Shown: positions 10,281-19,790 of the stretch, in pieces
Layout: each line of letters starts with the position of its first letter
Numbering within the stretch: the first letter of the stretch is position 1
Assembly: GCF_003932505.1 (NCBI RefSeq)
Contig: NZ_QZMU01000001.1
Location: forward strand, 186,001 to 250,000
Reading direction: 5' to 3'
DNA from: Thiohalobacter thiocyanaticus
GTDB lineage: Bacteria > Pseudomonadota > Gammaproteobacteria > Thiohalobacterales > Thiohalobacteraceae
Length of the DNA: 64,000 nucleotides
Notes under the pieces: generated by a model
The model's database searches: none
Seen by the model: only the letters and a program-made list of their open reading frames with translations
What the model was told of the DNA's origin: nothing
Program-made: the position numbers and the translations under genes

Positions 10281-13007
10281 ATGGCCGATCCCGCTCCGAC
10301 CGCCCCCGCCAACTGGCATGCCAGCGAACCGCAGGCCGCCTTCGACCACCTCCGGACCGACCCTCAGGGACTGGATGCACAGACGGCGGAGGCACGGCTG
10401 GAAGAATACGGCCGTAACGAGCTGCGCCCGCCCGAGAAACAGAGTGGCCTGAAGCGCTTTCTGCTGCAGTTCCACAATCTGCTGATCTACGTGCTGCTGG
10501 GCGCAGCCCTGGTCACCCTGCTGCTGCAGCACTGGGTGGACAGCGGCGTGATCCTGGGCGTGGTGATCATCAACGCCCTGATCGGCCACATTCAGGAAGG
10601 CAAGGCGGAAAAGGCGCTGGATGCCATCCGCCGCATGCTCTCGCAGCAGGCCATGGTCCGGCGCGACAATGCCTTCATCACCCTGCCCGCCACCGAGGTC
10701 GTACCCGGCGACATCCTCAGCCTCCAGTCCGGCGACAAGGTCCCGGCCGATGTGCGCCTGTTCAAGGTCAAGGATCTGCGCATCGACGAGGCGATTCTCA
10801 CCGGCGAGTCGGAGGCGGTGGAAAAGGACACCCGGGCGGTGGCGGAGACAGCCGTGCTGGGCGATCGCAGCTGCATGGCCTATTCCGGCACCCTGGTCAC
10901 CTACGGCCATGGCCAGGGTGTGGTGGTCGCCACCGGCGAACAGACCGAGATCGGCCGTATCAGCGGCATGCTCGGACAGGTCGAATCCCTGACCACCCCC
11001 CTGCTGCGGCAGATGGCGCAGTTCGCACGCTGGCTGACCGGTGCCATCCTGGTACTGGCCACGGCCACCTTCGTCTACGGCGTGGGCTTCCAGGCCTATT
11101 CCGCCGCCGACATGTTCCTGGCCGCGGTCGGCCTGGCCGTGGCCGCCATCCCGGAGGGCCTGCCGGCCATCATGACCATCACCCTGGCCATCGGCGTGCA
11201 GCGCATGGCCCGGCGCAATGCCATCATCCGCCGGTTGCCGGCGGTCGAGACCCTGGGCTCGGTCACAGTGATCTGTTCCGACAAAACCGGCACCCTGACC
11301 CATAACGAAATGATGGTCCAGGAGATCCTGTGCGACGGCAAACACTTCGAGGTCAGCGGCTCGGGCTACGACCCGCACGGGGAATTCACGCTGGACGGAA
11401 AACCGGTCGATTCCGATACCGAAGCGGTTCTGAAGGAACTCATCCGGGCGGGCATCCTGTGCAATGACAGCAGCCTGACCCGGGACGAACAGGGCTGGCA
11501 TATCCACGGGGATCCGACCGAGGGCGCCCTGCTCACCCTCGGCCGCAAGGGCGGTCTGGACCTGGCGTATCAGCATGAACAGTGGCCGCGCACGGATGTG
11601 ATTCCCTTCGAATCCATGCACAAGTTCATGGCGACCCTGCATCATGACCACGCCGGCCACGCCTTCATCTATCTCAAGGGGGCGCCCGAGCGGGTACTGG
11701 AGATGTGTACCTGCCAGCGCATACAGGGCGAGGACGTCCCCCTGGACCATGAGGAATGGAGCCGACGCATGCACACCATGGCCGCACGCGGGCAGCGGCT
11801 GCTGGCGCTGGCCTACCGCGGTGCCGCGCCGGAACAGCGCGAGTTGCGCTTCGAGGACGTCAACGGCGGACTCACCCTGCTCGGGGTGGTCGGCCTGATC
11901 GATCCGCCGCGCGAGGACGCCATCCAGGCCATCCGGACCTGCCGCAACGCGGGCATCACAGTGAAGATGATCACCGGCGATCATGCCGTCACGGCGAAAA
12001 GCATCGGTGAGCAGATGGGTATCGGCGAGGATATCCAGACGGTCAGCGGCACGGATCTGGATCAGTACGACGACGCGCAGCTGCAGCGGGCAGCAGGCGG
12101 ATCCAGCGTGTTCGCCCGTACCAGTCCGGAGCACAAGCTGCGCCTGGTCTCCACGCTGCAGGCCGGCGGTGCGGTGGTGGCCATGACCGGCGACGGCGTC
12201 AACGACGCCCCGGCTCTGAAGCGGGCCGATGTCGGCATCGCCATGGGGATGAAGGGCACGGAAGTCTCCAAGGAGGCCTCCGAGATGGTCCTGGCCGACG
12301 ACAATTTCGCCTCCATCGCCCATGCCGTGGAGGAAGGACGCACCGTCTATGACAATCTGAAGAAGTCCATCCTGTTCATCCTGCCGACCAATGGCGGCCA
12401 GGCCCTGGCCATCATTGCCGCCATCCTCAGCGGCTACATGCTGCCCATCACGCCGGTGCAGATCCTGTGGGTGAACATGGTCACGGCTGTAACCCTGGCA
12501 CTGGCACTGGCCTTTGAACCGGCGGAGAAGGACGTCATGCAGAGGCCGCCGCGGGATGCCCGCGAACCGCTGCTGTCCGGATTTCTGATCTGGCGCATTC
12601 TGCTGGTCTCGCTGATCCTGGTCAGCGGCAGCTTCGGCCTGTTCATCATGGAACGCAATGCCGGCGTCCCGATCGAAATCGCCCGCACCATCGCGGTCAA
12701 CACCCTGGTCAGTTTCGAGATCTTCTATCTGTTCTGCGCCCGTTATCTGCTGGCGCCCTCGCTGAACTGGGAGGGTCTGACGGGCAACCGCTATGTGCTG
12801 ATCGCCGTGGGCGTGCTGATCCTGCTGCAGCTTGCCTTCACCTATCTGCCTCCGATGCAGTATCTCTTCGACACCGCACCCATCGGTCTGGATGCCTGGG
12901 GCAGGATCCTGCTCACAGCCCTCAGCGTGGTGGTGATCGTGGAACTGGAGAAATGGATCATCCGCCGCTACCTGAGGCGGCGACAGCGGCGTGTCGCGGC
13001 ATCATGA
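10281..13007 (+). CDS. P2-type cation-transporting ATPase (Ca2+-ATPase-like)
   Basis: A 908-residue HAD-type P-type ATPase: N-terminal cation ATPase domain ([11 protein letters not shown]), A-domain TGES at [12 protein letters not shown]4 PEGLPA, phosphorylation site [12 protein letters not shown] (Asp near 334), and hinge [22 protein letters not shown] in two parts. The M4 PEGLP motif and overall length point to the SERCA/PMR1-like P2A group. In M6, however, the usual WVNLVTDG is WVNMVTAV, so the key cation-site Asp is absent. The transported ion is therefore uncertain. The stop overlaps the ackA start (ATGA), so the two genes form a coupled pair. Confidence 0.88.
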   Translation: MADPAPTAPANWHASEPQAAFDHLRTDPQGLDAQTAEARLEEYGRNELRPPEKQSGLKRFLLQFHNLLIYVLLGAALVTLLLQHWVDSGVILGVVIINALIGHIQEGKAEKALDAIRRMLSQQAMVRRDNAFITLPATEVVPGDILSLQSGDKVPADVRLFKVKDLRIDEAILTGESEAVEKDTRAVAETAVLGDRSCMAYSGTLVTYGHGQGVVVATGEQTEIGRISGMLGQVESLTTPLLRQMAQFARWLTGAILVLATATFVYGVGFQAYSAADMFLAAVGLAVAAIPEGLPAIMTITLAIGVQRMARRNAIIRRLPAVETLGSVTVICSDKTGTLTHNEMMVQEILCDGKHFEVSGSGYDPHGEFTLDGKPVDSDTEAVLKELIRAGILCNDSSLTRDEQGWHIHGDPTEGALLTLGRKGGLDLAYQHEQWPRTDVIPFESMHKFMATLHHDHAGHAFIYLKGAPERVLEMCTCQRIQGEDVPLDHEEWSRRMHTMAARGQRLLALAYRGAAPEQRELRFEDVNGGLTLLGVVGLIDPPREDAIQAIRTCRNAGITVKMITGDHAVTAKSIGEQMGIGEDIQTVSGTDLDQYDDAQLQRAAGGSSVFARTSPEHKLRLVSTLQAGGAVVAMTGDGVNDAPALKRADVGIAMGMKGTEVSKEASEMVLADDNFASIAHAVEEGRTVYDNLKKSILFILPTNGGQALAIIAAILSGYMLPITPVQILWVNMVTAVTLALALAFEPAEKDVMQRPPRDAREPLLSGFLIWRILLVSLILVSGSFGLFIMERNAGVPIEIARTIAVNTLVSFEIFYLFCARYLLAPSLNWEGLTGNRYVLIAVGVLILLQLAFTYLPPMQYLFDTAPIGLDAWGRILLTALSVVVIVELEKWIIRRYLRRRQRRVAAS

Positions 13008-14116
13008 CGCGGATACTGACCTTCAATGCCGGCAGCTCCTCGCTGCGCAGCGCCCTGTACCGGGTCAACGCCGGAACCGCGGACTGCCTGTGGCAGGATC
13101 ACCGGGAGCAGCCACCCGAACAACTGGGGCAACAGCTGGACAGCATGCTGGCGGCAATCCCCCTGCCGGTGGACGCGGCCGCCCACCGGGTGGTGCATGG
13201 CGGTCCGCAGCTGTGGCGGCCCGCCCGCATCTCGGCGCAGGTCGAACGGGCCATCGAACAGGCCGGCGAACTGGCCCCGCTGCACAACCCGCACGCACTG
13301 AACCTGCTGCGTCAGGTCCGCGCGCAGCTCGACCCGGAACTGCCGCACATCGCCTGCTTCGACACCGGCTTCTATCACGACCTGCCGGCCGTGGCCGCCA
13401 CCTATCCGCTGCCGCATGGGATCAGCACGGATCAGGGTCTGCGCCGCTACGGCTTTCACGGGCTGGCCCACCAGTCCATGCTGGCCGGACTGTCTGCATG
13501 CCACAGCGCTGCATCCATGCCGCGACGGGTCATTTCGCTGCAGCTCGGCGGCGGCTGTTCCGTCACCGCCACGCTGGACGGCCGGGCACTCGACACCTCC
13601 ATGGGCTTCACCCCGCTGGAAGGCTTGATGATGCGCACACGCTGCGGCGATATCGACCCCGGTCTGCTGTTCCATCTAAAGCGCAGCCTGGACCTGTCGG
13701 ACGCCGGACTGGAATCCCTGCTCAATCACGACAGCGGTCTGCTCGGCGTCTCGGGCCGCAGCGGCGACATGAAGACCCTGCTGGAGGCGGACGACGACCC
13801 GTCCCGCCTGGCGGTGGAGTTGTTCTGTTACCGCGCCCGCAAGTATCTCGCCGCCTACACCGGCGTGCTGAGCGGTGTGGATGCCATCCTGTTCGGCGGC
13901 GGTGTGGGCGAGAACGCCGCGCCGGTGCGCGCCGCCATCCTGGAAGGGCTGGAGTACCTGGGCATCCGGCTGGATCCGGACCTCAATTCATCCACACAGG
14001 GTGAACGCCGGCGTATCAGCGCCGGCGACAGCCGGGTCGGGGTATGGGTCATGCCCGTCGACGAGGGGGCGTTGATGGCGCGGCAGGCGGCGGACCTGCT
14101 GGATCAGGGGATATGA
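13004..14116 (+). CDS. ackA: Acetate kinase
   Basis: Acetyl phosphate + ADP to acetate + ATP. The protein has 370 residues, slightly shorter than the usual 400. Visible motifs: N-terminal NAGSSSLRSALY, HRVVHGG, the catalytic region CFDTGFYHDLP, RRYGFHGLAHQ, LGGGCSVTA, DTSMGFTPLEGLMMRTR and the C-terminal FGGGVGENA. The ATG at 13004 overlaps the ATPase stop codon. The nearby phosphoketolase gene produces its substrate, so the cluster supports an energy-yielding phosphoketolase route. Confidence 0.95.
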   Translation: MTRILTFNAGSSSLRSALYRVNAGTADCLWQDHREQPPEQLGQQLDSMLAAIPLPVDAAAHRVVHGGPQLWRPARISAQVERAIEQAGELAPLHNPHALNLLRQVRAQLDPELPHIACFDTGFYHDLPAVAATYPLPHGISTDQGLRRYGFHGLAHQSMLAGLSACHSAASMPRRVISLQLGGGCSVTATLDGRALDTSMGFTPLEGLMMRTRCGDIDPGLLFHLKRSLDLSDAGLESLLNHDSGLLGVSGRSGDMKTLLEADDDPSRLAVELFCYRARKYLAAYTGVLSGVDAILFGGGVGENAAPVRAAILEGLEYLGIRLDPDLNSSTQGERRRISAGDSRVGVWVMPVDEGALMARQAADLLDQGI

Positions 14117-14159
14117 GCCGTGAATGAACGCAAATACACCAAATCAATGAATGCAGCAC

Positions 14160-14236
14160 GTAGGTCGGGTTAGCGTAGCGTAACCCGACAACCCGCGGCA
14201 TGCTGGGTTACGGTGCCATTCACCTAACCCAACCTA
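14160..14236. repeat. Intergenic hairpin repeat of GGGTTA/TAACCC type
   Basis: Nested inverted repeats: an inner perfect stem GTCGGGTTA / TAACCCGAC (14164-14189) and an outer GTAGGT / AACCTAC pair. A relative with the same GGGTTA...TAACCC core is at about 59436-59474. Dispersed repeats like this are common between genes in this bacterial group. It lies between the convergent ackA and xfp genes and might also act as a bidirectional terminator. Confidence 0.6.
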
Positions 14237-14294
14237 CTACTGCTGACTCAACCTGCAACACCCGCATCCTTCAACCTGTCTCCTGTATCTGCCG

Positions 14295-16685
14295 TCAATA
14301 CGGCCACTCCCACTCCAGCACCTCGGGCAGGTCCTGGCCGTAACGGCGGATTGTTTCCCGGTGCTCGATCAGCTTGTCGCGAATCGCCTGCTTGGCATGG
14401 GCGGCCAGATACCCCAGCCGCGGCACCCGGTCGATCACGTCACTGGCCAGATGAAACCGGTCGATGTCGTTGCGCACCGCCATGTCGAAAGGCGTGGTGG
14501 TGGTACCCTCCTCCTTGTAGCCGCGCACGTGCAGGTTGGCATGGTTGGTACGGCGGTAGGTCAGCCGGTGGATCAGCCAGGGATAGCCGTGATAGGCAAA
14601 GATGACCGGCTTGTCGGTGGTGAACAGGGTATCGAAATCCAGTTCATTCAGACCGTGGGGATGCTCGGTGTGGTGCTGCAGCGTCATCAGGTCCACCACA
14701 TTGATCACCCGGATCTTCAGGTCCGGCACCAGCTCGCGCAGGTAAGCCACCGCCGCCAGGGTCTCCAGGGTTGGCACGTCACCGGCGCAGGCCATGACCA
14801 CGTCCGGCTCGGCGCCCTGGTCGTTGCTGGCCCACTGCCAGATGCCAACGCCGGCGCTGCAGTGCTTGATGGCGGCGTCCATATCCAGCCACTGCGGCTG
14901 CGGCTGCTTGCCGGCGACGATCACGTTGATGAAATTACGTGAGCGCAGGCACTTGTCGGTGACATAAAGCAGCGTGTTGGCATCCGGCGGCAGATACACC
15001 CGGATGACATCGGCCTTCTTGTTGACCACATGGTCGATGAAGCCGGGGTCCTGGTGCGAGAAACCATTGTGATCCTGGCGCCAGACATGGGAGGTGAGCA
15101 GATAGTTCAGCGAGGCAACGGGCCGGCGCCAGGGGACCTCACCGCCGGCGACCTTGAGCCACTTGGCATGCTGGTTGAACATCGAATCAATGATATGGAT
15201 GAAGGCCTCGTAGCAGGAGAACAGGCCGTGGCGGCCGGTCAGCAGATAGCCTTCCAGCCAGCCCTGGCAGGTGTGCTCGCTCAGGATCTCCATCACCCGG
15301 CCGTCTGGTGAAAGGTGCTCGTCCTCGGGCAGGCGCGGTTCCATCCAGGTGCGGGCGGTTTCCTCGAACAGGGCGTCCAGCCGGTTGGAGCTGGTCTCGT
15401 CGGGGCCGAAGACGCGGAAATTGGCCCGTTTGCGGTTGGCGCGCATCACGTCCCGCAGCAGTTGGCCCATCACCCGGGTGGCCTCGGCCTGCGTACGGCC
15501 GGGTTCGTTGACCGCGACGGCGTAATCCCGGTAATCCGGCAGGCTCAGATCCCGCAGCAGGCTGCCGCCGTTGGCATGGGGGTTGGAGCCCATGCGCCGC
15601 ACGCCGGCCGGCGCCAGTTCGGCCAGCTCGGGCAGCAGTTCGCCCTGCTCCGTGAACAGCTCCCGCGGCCGGTAGCTCAGCATCCAGTCCTCGAGCAGTT
15701 GCAACCGTTCGGGGTGCTGGTCCAGACCGGTGATGGGCACCTGGTGGGCGCGCCAGAAGTCCTCGACCTTCTTGCCCTCGACTTCCTTCGGCCCGGTCCA
15801 GCCCTTGGGACTGCGCAGAATGATCAGGGGCCAGCGTGGACGCCCGTGTTCGCCGCTACCGCGGGCCTGCTGCTGGATCTCCCGGATCCGTTCCACGGCC
15901 GTGTCCATGGCGGCGGCCATGGCCTGATGCATCGGTTCGGGCTCACAGCCTTCGACAAACAGGGGCTCATAGCCATAGCCGGTGAACAGGCTGGCAAGCT
16001 CCTCGCGCCCCATGCGGGCAAACAGGCTGGGACTGGCGATCTTGTAGCCATTCAGATGCAGCACCGGCAGCACGGCGCCGTCCCGGGCGGGATTGAGGAA
16101 CTTGGTCGAGTGCCAGGCCGCGGCCAGCGGGCCGGTCTCGGCCTCGCCATCGCCCACCACGCAACAGGCGATGAGCTCCGGATTGTCGAACACCGCACCG
16201 AAGGCATGGGCCAGGGAATAGCCCAGCTCGCCGCCCTCGTGGATCGAGCCGGGTATCTCGGGCGCGACGTGACTGGGAATACCACCTGGAAAGGAGAACT
16301 GCCGGAACAGCTTGTGCATGCCGTCTGCGTCAGGGCTGACGTCGGGATAGAACTCGCTGTAGCTACCTTCCATCCAGGTATTGGCCACCAGCGCCGGGCC
16401 GCCGTGCCCGGGACCGGTGATGAAGATCATGTCCAGATCTCCGCGCCGGATGATCCGGTTGCAGTGCAGGTAGATGAAATTCAAGCCGGGTGTGGTCCCC
16501 CAGTGGCCGAGCAGGCGCGGTTTGACATCCTTCAGCTCCAGGCTGCGGGTCAGCAGGGGATTGTCGAGCAGATAGATCTGGCCGACGGACAGATAGTTCG
16601 CGGCCCGCCAGTAGGCATCCAGGCGGCCCAGTTCGGCGGTGCCCAGCGGGCTGGCTTCAATGGTGGCGTACGCGGGAATGGACAT
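14295..16685 (-). CDS. xfp: Phosphoketolase (xylulose-5-phosphate/fructose-6-phosphate)
   Basis: A 796-residue thiamine-diphosphate enzyme that splits xylulose 5-P or fructose 6-P with phosphate into acetyl phosphate plus glyceraldehyde 3-P or erythrose 4-P. Family landmarks: the N-terminal [29 protein letters not shown], the TPP/Mg motif [20 protein letters not shown], and [16 protein letters not shown]. The length matches the family. It is convergent with ackA, which would convert its acetyl phosphate to acetate and ATP. Confidence 0.96.
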   Translation of the reverse strand: MSIPAYATIEASPLGTAELGRLDAYWRAANYLSVGQIYLLDNPLLTRSLELKDVKPRLLGHWGTTPGLNFIYLHCNRIIRRGDLDMIFITGPGHGGPALVANTWMEGSYSEFYPDVSPDADGMHKLFRQFSFPGGIPSHVAPEIPGSIHEGGELGYSLAHAFGAVFDNPELIACCVVGDGEAETGPLAAAWHSTKFLNPARDGAVLPVLHLNGYKIASPSLFARMGREELASLFTGYGYEPLFVEGCEPEPMHQAMAAAMDTAVERIREIQQQARGSGEHGRPRWPLIILRSPKGWTGPKEVEGKKVEDFWRAHQVPITGLDQHPERLQLLEDWMLSYRPRELFTEQGELLPELAELAPAGVRRMGSNPHANGGSLLRDLSLPDYRDYAVAVNEPGRTQAEATRVMGQLLRDVMRANRKRANFRVFGPDETSSNRLDALFEETARTWMEPRLPEDEHLSPDGRVMEILSEHTCQGWLEGYLLTGRHGLFSCYEAFIHIIDSMFNQHAKWLKVAGGEVPWRRPVASLNYLLTSHVWRQDHNGFSHQDPGFIDHVVNKKADVIRVYLPPDANTLLYVTDKCLRSRNFINVIVAGKQPQPQWLDMDAAIKHCSAGVGIWQWASNDQGAEPDVVMACAGDVPTLETLAAVAYLRELVPDLKIRVINVVDLMTLQHHTEHPHGLNELDFDTLFTTDKPVIFAYHGYPWLIHRLTYRRTNHANLHVRGYKEEGTTTTPFDMAVRNDIDRFHLASDVIDRVPRLGYLAAHAKQAIRDKLIEHRETIRRYGQDLPEVLEWEWPY

Positions 16686-16834
16686 GTCGGCTCCTGCAGG
16701 GACTACCAGAAAGATAAACGCTGCTCAGGTGATTGCAAGCGGCCCCGGGTCGTCAGCCCCGGGCGCTATCCAGCCGGGCCCGTGACAGGTACACTGGCAA
16801 GGCAGAAACGCAACCTTGAGGGTATGACAGCCAC

Positions 16835-17482
16835 ATGACAGGGCTCACTGCCGCCATACGGTATCCGGGCAGTCTCATCCTTCTGCTCGCCGGCCTGCTG
16901 CTGTGCCCGGCCGCGATCGCCGAAGCGCCGCCAACCTCTCAGCCTGCCGATCCGCGCGAGCTGGTCATGCGCGTCTCCAACGAGCTGGTCGAGGCCCTGC
17001 GCGAACAGCGCGAGGCCATTCAACAGGACGAGGCCATCGCGCACCGGCTGGCAGACCGGATCGTGGTGCCTTATATCGACTTCGAACGGATCTCGCGCTG
17101 GGTACTGGGAAAACACTGGCGTCGTGCCAGCGAAGAGCAGCGCGCAGCCTTCATCGAAGGCTTCAGGCAGCATCTGATGCGCACCTACGTCAGTTCGATG
17201 ACCGCCTATACCGACGAGATTCTCGCGCATGCCGATCAGGTCGACTATCCTCCCCTGCGCAATCCGGATGACAGCGACCAGGTCACGGTCCGCAGCCGCA
17301 TTTCCCTGCCCAAGGGCGGGACGGCACAGGTCGATTACACCATGGTCAGGACCGATTCCGAATGGAAGATCGCCGATCTGGCCATTGACGGGATCAGCCT
17401 GGCCCTGACCTATCGCAAGGAGTTCTCGGCCCAGATCGCCCGTGGCGGACTGGATGCACTGATCGCAAGGCTGAAGGAATAA
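16835..17482 (+). CDS. mlaC: MlaC/Ttg2D-family periplasmic phospholipid-binding protein
   Basis: A 215-residue secreted protein with a signal peptide (PGSLILLLAGLLLCPAAIA) followed by the MlaC fold: VVPYIDFERISRWVLGKHW, FIEGFRQHLMRTYVSSM, and the C-terminal KIADLAIDGISLALTYRKEF. MlaC carries phospholipids across the periplasm between the MlaA and MlaFEDB complexes. The other mla genes are not beside it in this window; only a small unknown gene follows 22 bp downstream, so the assignment of pathway partner is by family only. Confidence 0.9.
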   Translation: MTGLTAAIRYPGSLILLLAGLLLCPAAIAEAPPTSQPADPRELVMRVSNELVEALREQREAIQQDEAIAHRLADRIVVPYIDFERISRWVLGKHWRRASEEQRAAFIEGFRQHLMRTYVSSMTAYTDEILAHADQVDYPPLRNPDDSDQVTVRSRISLPKGGTAQVDYTMVRTDSEWKIADLAIDGISLALTYRKEFSAQIARGGLDALIARLKE

Positions 17483-17504
17483 CAGATAACGGAAGGAGGC
17501 GGAC

Positions 17505-17828
17505 ATGCCTGCTCATCCCGCAATCCTGAACTGGGAAGGCAACGAAACCATCGCCGAAGCGAAACGGCTGATCGATCAGCGTACGCCGCTGGAACTGCAA
17601 CTGCCGCCGGATCTGCATTTCGCCCTGTTCAGCCGGCTGTGCGCCGAGGAGCGCAACCAGCCCGAGTCTGTCGAAATCGAGGGAGGACCCGAACTGCTGG
17701 AACAGATAGCGCAGATCAGTGCGCTGGCGGCGCTGGCAGACCTGGTCGTCCCTCTGCGCGAGGCCGGTGCGGGGGTACGGGTCATAAGCCCGAGCCCGGC
17801 GATCCTGATTGATTTCAAGAACGGTTGA
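17505..17828 (+). CDS. Small protein of unknown function downstream of mlaC
   Basis: A 107-residue soluble, acidic protein preceded by a strong Shine-Dalgarno (GGAAGGAGG). It sits 22 bp after mlaC, in the position often held by mlaB. The hydrophobic-strand/helix alternation and size are compatible with a STAS-like domain, but I cannot see the STAS phosphoacceptor motif, so MlaB is only a possibility. It ends 50 bp before the left attachment site of the mobile element. Confidence 0.65.
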   Translation: MPAHPAILNWEGNETIAEAKRLIDQRTPLELQLPPDLHFALFSRLCAEERNQPESVEIEGGPELLEQIAQISALAALADLVVPLREAGAGVRVISPSPAILIDFKNG

Positions 17829-17878
17829 AGTTCCCGGACGGGGTGTACGGGATACCGGGTACGGCACGAAAGGGAAAG

Positions 17879-17891
17879 TGGTAGCGGGGGC
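17879..17891. other. attL, left attachment site of the element
   Basis: TGGTAGCGGGGGC, identical to 34987-34999. It keeps the CCA end of the tRNA, so the pre-integration target would have read from the tRNA straight into the sequence left of 17879. Flanking bases differ on both sides, as expected for a recombined core. Confidence 0.75.
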
Positions 17892-18330
17892 CTGCTACCC
17901 GATCTCTACAGCAACCGTGAAGCGGTACCTGATATGCCGGCAGCGGACACGCAATCGATAGGCTAAATGACTGGAATATAAACATCCCTCGCAATTCTGG
18001 GCCGCCGCCCCTTCCCCGATGCAACTGCGGCCACCGCCGGCCCAGCCCCCTTCTGATTTCCCTCGCTGCCCAGCCCCCGCTGGTTCCTTGCGCGTACAAT
18101 GCGCCCCACGCCCGCCGTCTGGCAGGACAATCCAGGCAGGCAGCCACAGGGACAGCTCAAACTGACCCCTTCCACCCCACAAAGCCTCTGTCGAATCTGC
18201 GTCTCGCACCCCTCTCCCGCCCCTTCCTCCTCGAGCGCGACCGGTAATATGTAAGCTTATGCTTACATTCATATTGGCTATAACCGATAGAATCGGGCTT
18301 GTATAACAGGATAAGAGGAGATCAACAGCC
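17892..18330. other. Gene-free left end of the element
   Basis: No convincing gene. The plus strand from about 17990 to 18235 is strongly C/T-rich with repeated CCCCTTCC-like tracts, which could be a packaging, replication or recombination region. In the excised circle the first 66 bases (to the TAG near 17958-17960) would encode the alternative recombinase C-terminus. A palindrome (18249-18268) and the start region of the BRCT gene follow. Confidence 0.5.
18249..18268. promoter_or_regulatory. Operator-like palindrome upstream of BRCT gene
   Basis: A perfect inverted repeat ATGTAAGC-TTAT-GCTTACAT lies about 60 bp before the BRCT start codon. A TATAAC -10-like hexamer sits at about 18302. It is probably a binding site for a dimeric repressor; the regulator is unknown. 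Confidence 0.6.
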
Positions 18331-18976
18331 ATGCTTGATGACGACGGTCAGCCCATCATTAAGGGCTTCAATCAGCAGCGCACTCTGCTGCGCTCTGTCG
18401 AGTCCCTATTGGGGATCTGCAAGGGGTTACTCGCCGATGGCGTTCTGTCGCCGGAGGAAATCGTATTCCTGGATACCTGGCTGAAGGATAATCAGGAGGT
18501 CGCAACAGCATGGCGCAGGCGAGATGATTGTGGCGCGCGTGCAGCAGATCCTGGCCGATGGCGTCGTGACGACCGACGAGGCGGAGGACCTGAAGGAGAC
18601 GCTATCGAAGCTGATCGGCGGCACCCTCGAGGAGACAGGCACCGCTAGTGGAATGGCAACGCAGCTACCGGTCGACGAAGTTGATCAGGTGCACTTCGAT
18701 GGCCGGCGCTATTGTTTCACGGGAAAATTTGTGTACGGCAGCCGGAAAAAATGCGAACAGGCCGTGGAGTCACTGGGCGCAATCTCTGTGAGCAATATCA
18801 CAAAACAGCTGGACTACCTGGTGATCGGGACGTTGGCGAGCAGGGACTGGCTGCATACCAGCCATGGCCGCAAGATCGAGAAAGCGATCGAGAATAAAAA
18901 CAAAGGCAGCTCGCTGCTGATTGTTGCGGAGGAAGATTGGGCACGAACGGTCCGCGGAATGTTTCCCGGGAAATGA
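18331..18976 (+). pseudogene. TerB-like/BRCT-domain protein, frameshifted
   Basis: The first frame (from ATG 18331, SD AGAGGAG) encodes a helical N-terminal region ending LDTWLKDNQEVATAW. The second frame continues MIVARVQQILADGVV to a clear BRCT domain (VHFDGRRYCFTGKFVYGSRK, then LDYLVIG and a C-terminal W) and stops at 18976. The two join smoothly if one base is restored near 18514-18516, giving about 215 residues with two related ILADGV-type helical repeats. BRCT modules of this kind occur in DNA ligases and in mobile-element proteins. It could be a sequencing error, a real mutation, or (less likely) recoding. The last codons lie in a TTTCCCGGGAAA site. Confidence 0.7.
18962..18973. repeat. 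ParB/Noc-like palindrome 1 (TTTCCCGGGAAA)
   Basis: A perfect 12-bp palindrome overlapping the end of the BRCT gene, in the context TG-TTTCCCGGGAAA-TG. It belongs to a set of six sites in the element (18962, 23452, 24062, 25599, 31953, 32011) with the common form TTTCMCGKGAAA. It is close to the Noc-binding sequence ATTTCCCGGGAAAT and to parS. Confidence 0.65.
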
Positions 18977-19028
18977 TTCCAAGCAGTACCAGTAAGTATA
19001 ATTAGGTCTGTATTCGTCTAATTTTATC

Positions 19029-19169
19029 TTGACCCGGCGCCGGTTATTCTGTAAATATTAGGCAACGTCGCAGCAGTGCGACTGGATAGAACCCGACCGG
19101 CTACACCGGCCGGGTTTTTTTATTGAGTGAATCCAAACCCCGACCGGGAGACCGGCCGGGGTTTTTTTC
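19029..19169 (+). promoter_or_regulatory. Promoter-operator-leader with two terminators before alpA1
   Basis: The -35 TTGACC (19029-19034) and -10 TAAATA (19052-19057) are separated by exactly 17 bp that hold the palindrome CCGGCGCCGG (19034-19043). The leader then has a hairpin GTCGCA/TGCGAC (19067-19082), a terminator hairpin with seven T (19092-19121) and a second one, CCCCGACCGG/CCGGCCGGGG plus T run (19137-19168), only 18 bp before the alpA start. The same unit precedes alpA2. This suggests control by a repressor between -35 and -10 plus transcription attenuation, or a small terminated RNA. Confidence 0.7.
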
Positions 19170-19185
19170 GTCGGAGGGATCAAAA

Positions 19186-19398
19186 ATGTCCGAGGCCCGG
19201 ATACTGAGGATGCCAGCAGTTATGGAGCGCACCGGCCTGACCAAGCCGACCATCTACCACCTGATCAAGGTTGGGGGCTTTCCGGAACCGGTCAAGCTGG
19301 GCCCGCGCTGTGTTGGCTGGTCCGCGGAAGCAGTCGATGAGTGGATCGAGCAACGAATCAGCGGGACTGATCGCTGTGCCAACAATGGCGGAAATTAG
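19186..19398 (+). CDS. alpA: AlpA-family phage regulatory protein (copy 1)
   Basis: A 70-residue winged-helix/MerR-like DNA-binding protein: RILRMPAVMERTGLTKPTIY, then LIKVGGFPEPVKLGPRCVGW and the W-rich end SAEAVDEWIEQR. The ATG at 19186 has SD GGAGGG and gives the normal AlpA length. AlpA-type proteins activate excision or replication genes in cryptic prophages and in Gram-negative phage-inducible islands. It overlaps the next gene by one base and is the first gene after a leader with two terminators. A second AlpA is at 21682. Confidence 0.9.
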   Translation: MSEARILRMPAVMERTGLTKPTIYHLIKVGGFPEPVKLGPRCVGWSAEAVDEWIEQRISGTDRCANNGGN

Positions 19399-19790
19399 TG
19401 AGGCCAACGATGCAGCGATCCCGCATACACAGACGCCTCCCGCCCTACGGTAGGCAGGTTATGGAGCGTATGGCAGCGGCCGGTGGTGATCAGGGGCGAT
19501 CAGTGTGGGTCACAGCGGGGAGCGGGGCCTGGCAGTGGGCTGCTACGCACCCGTGCCATTTGGCGGTTGTGGCACCGACCGACGCTGACCCCTGTACCTT
19601 GTGCTGGGGTATGGCCGTCCCTGAAGATCGGAGAAACCCGGCGCTAATACATGTGGCTGGAGAACTGGAGGCCTCCGCCTTGGATGCCCTGGCCGCTGAA
19701 CTGATGCTGGCAGGCGCGGCACGGGTAATAGTGACATGGCCAGATGGTCGCATGGTCCGCTATCTCCCTGATCAGGAGGTTGCTGCATGA
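19398..19790 (+). CDS. Element protein of unknown function
   Basis: 130 residues from the GTG at 19398 (126 from the ATG at 19410, which I consider equally likely). The middle reads VAPTDADPCTLCWGMAVPED, with a CxxC pair that might bind metal, followed by a helical segment and a strand ending TWPDGRMVRYLPDQ. I do not recognise the family. It is sandwiched between alpA and the replication ATPase with 1- and 4-base overlaps, so it probably acts in early control or replication of the element. Confidence 0.7.
   Translation: MRPTMQRSRIHRRLPPYGRQVMERMAAAGGDQGRSVWVTAGSGAWQWAATHPCHLAVVAPTDADPCTLCWGMAVPEDRRNPALIHVAGELEASALDALAAELMLAGAARVIVTWPDGRMVRYLPDQEVAA

Noticed and set aside
14160..14236. Riboswitch or attenuator of xfp or ackA
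   Set aside because: It lies between the 3' ends of convergent genes and is a dispersed repeat type.
17505..17828. MlaB annotation for the gene after mlaC
   Set aside because: Only position and size support it; the STAS signature is not visible.
18331..18976. Programmed frameshift in the BRCT gene
   Set aside because: No slippery heptamer in the right phase near 18515; a plain missing base explains it better.
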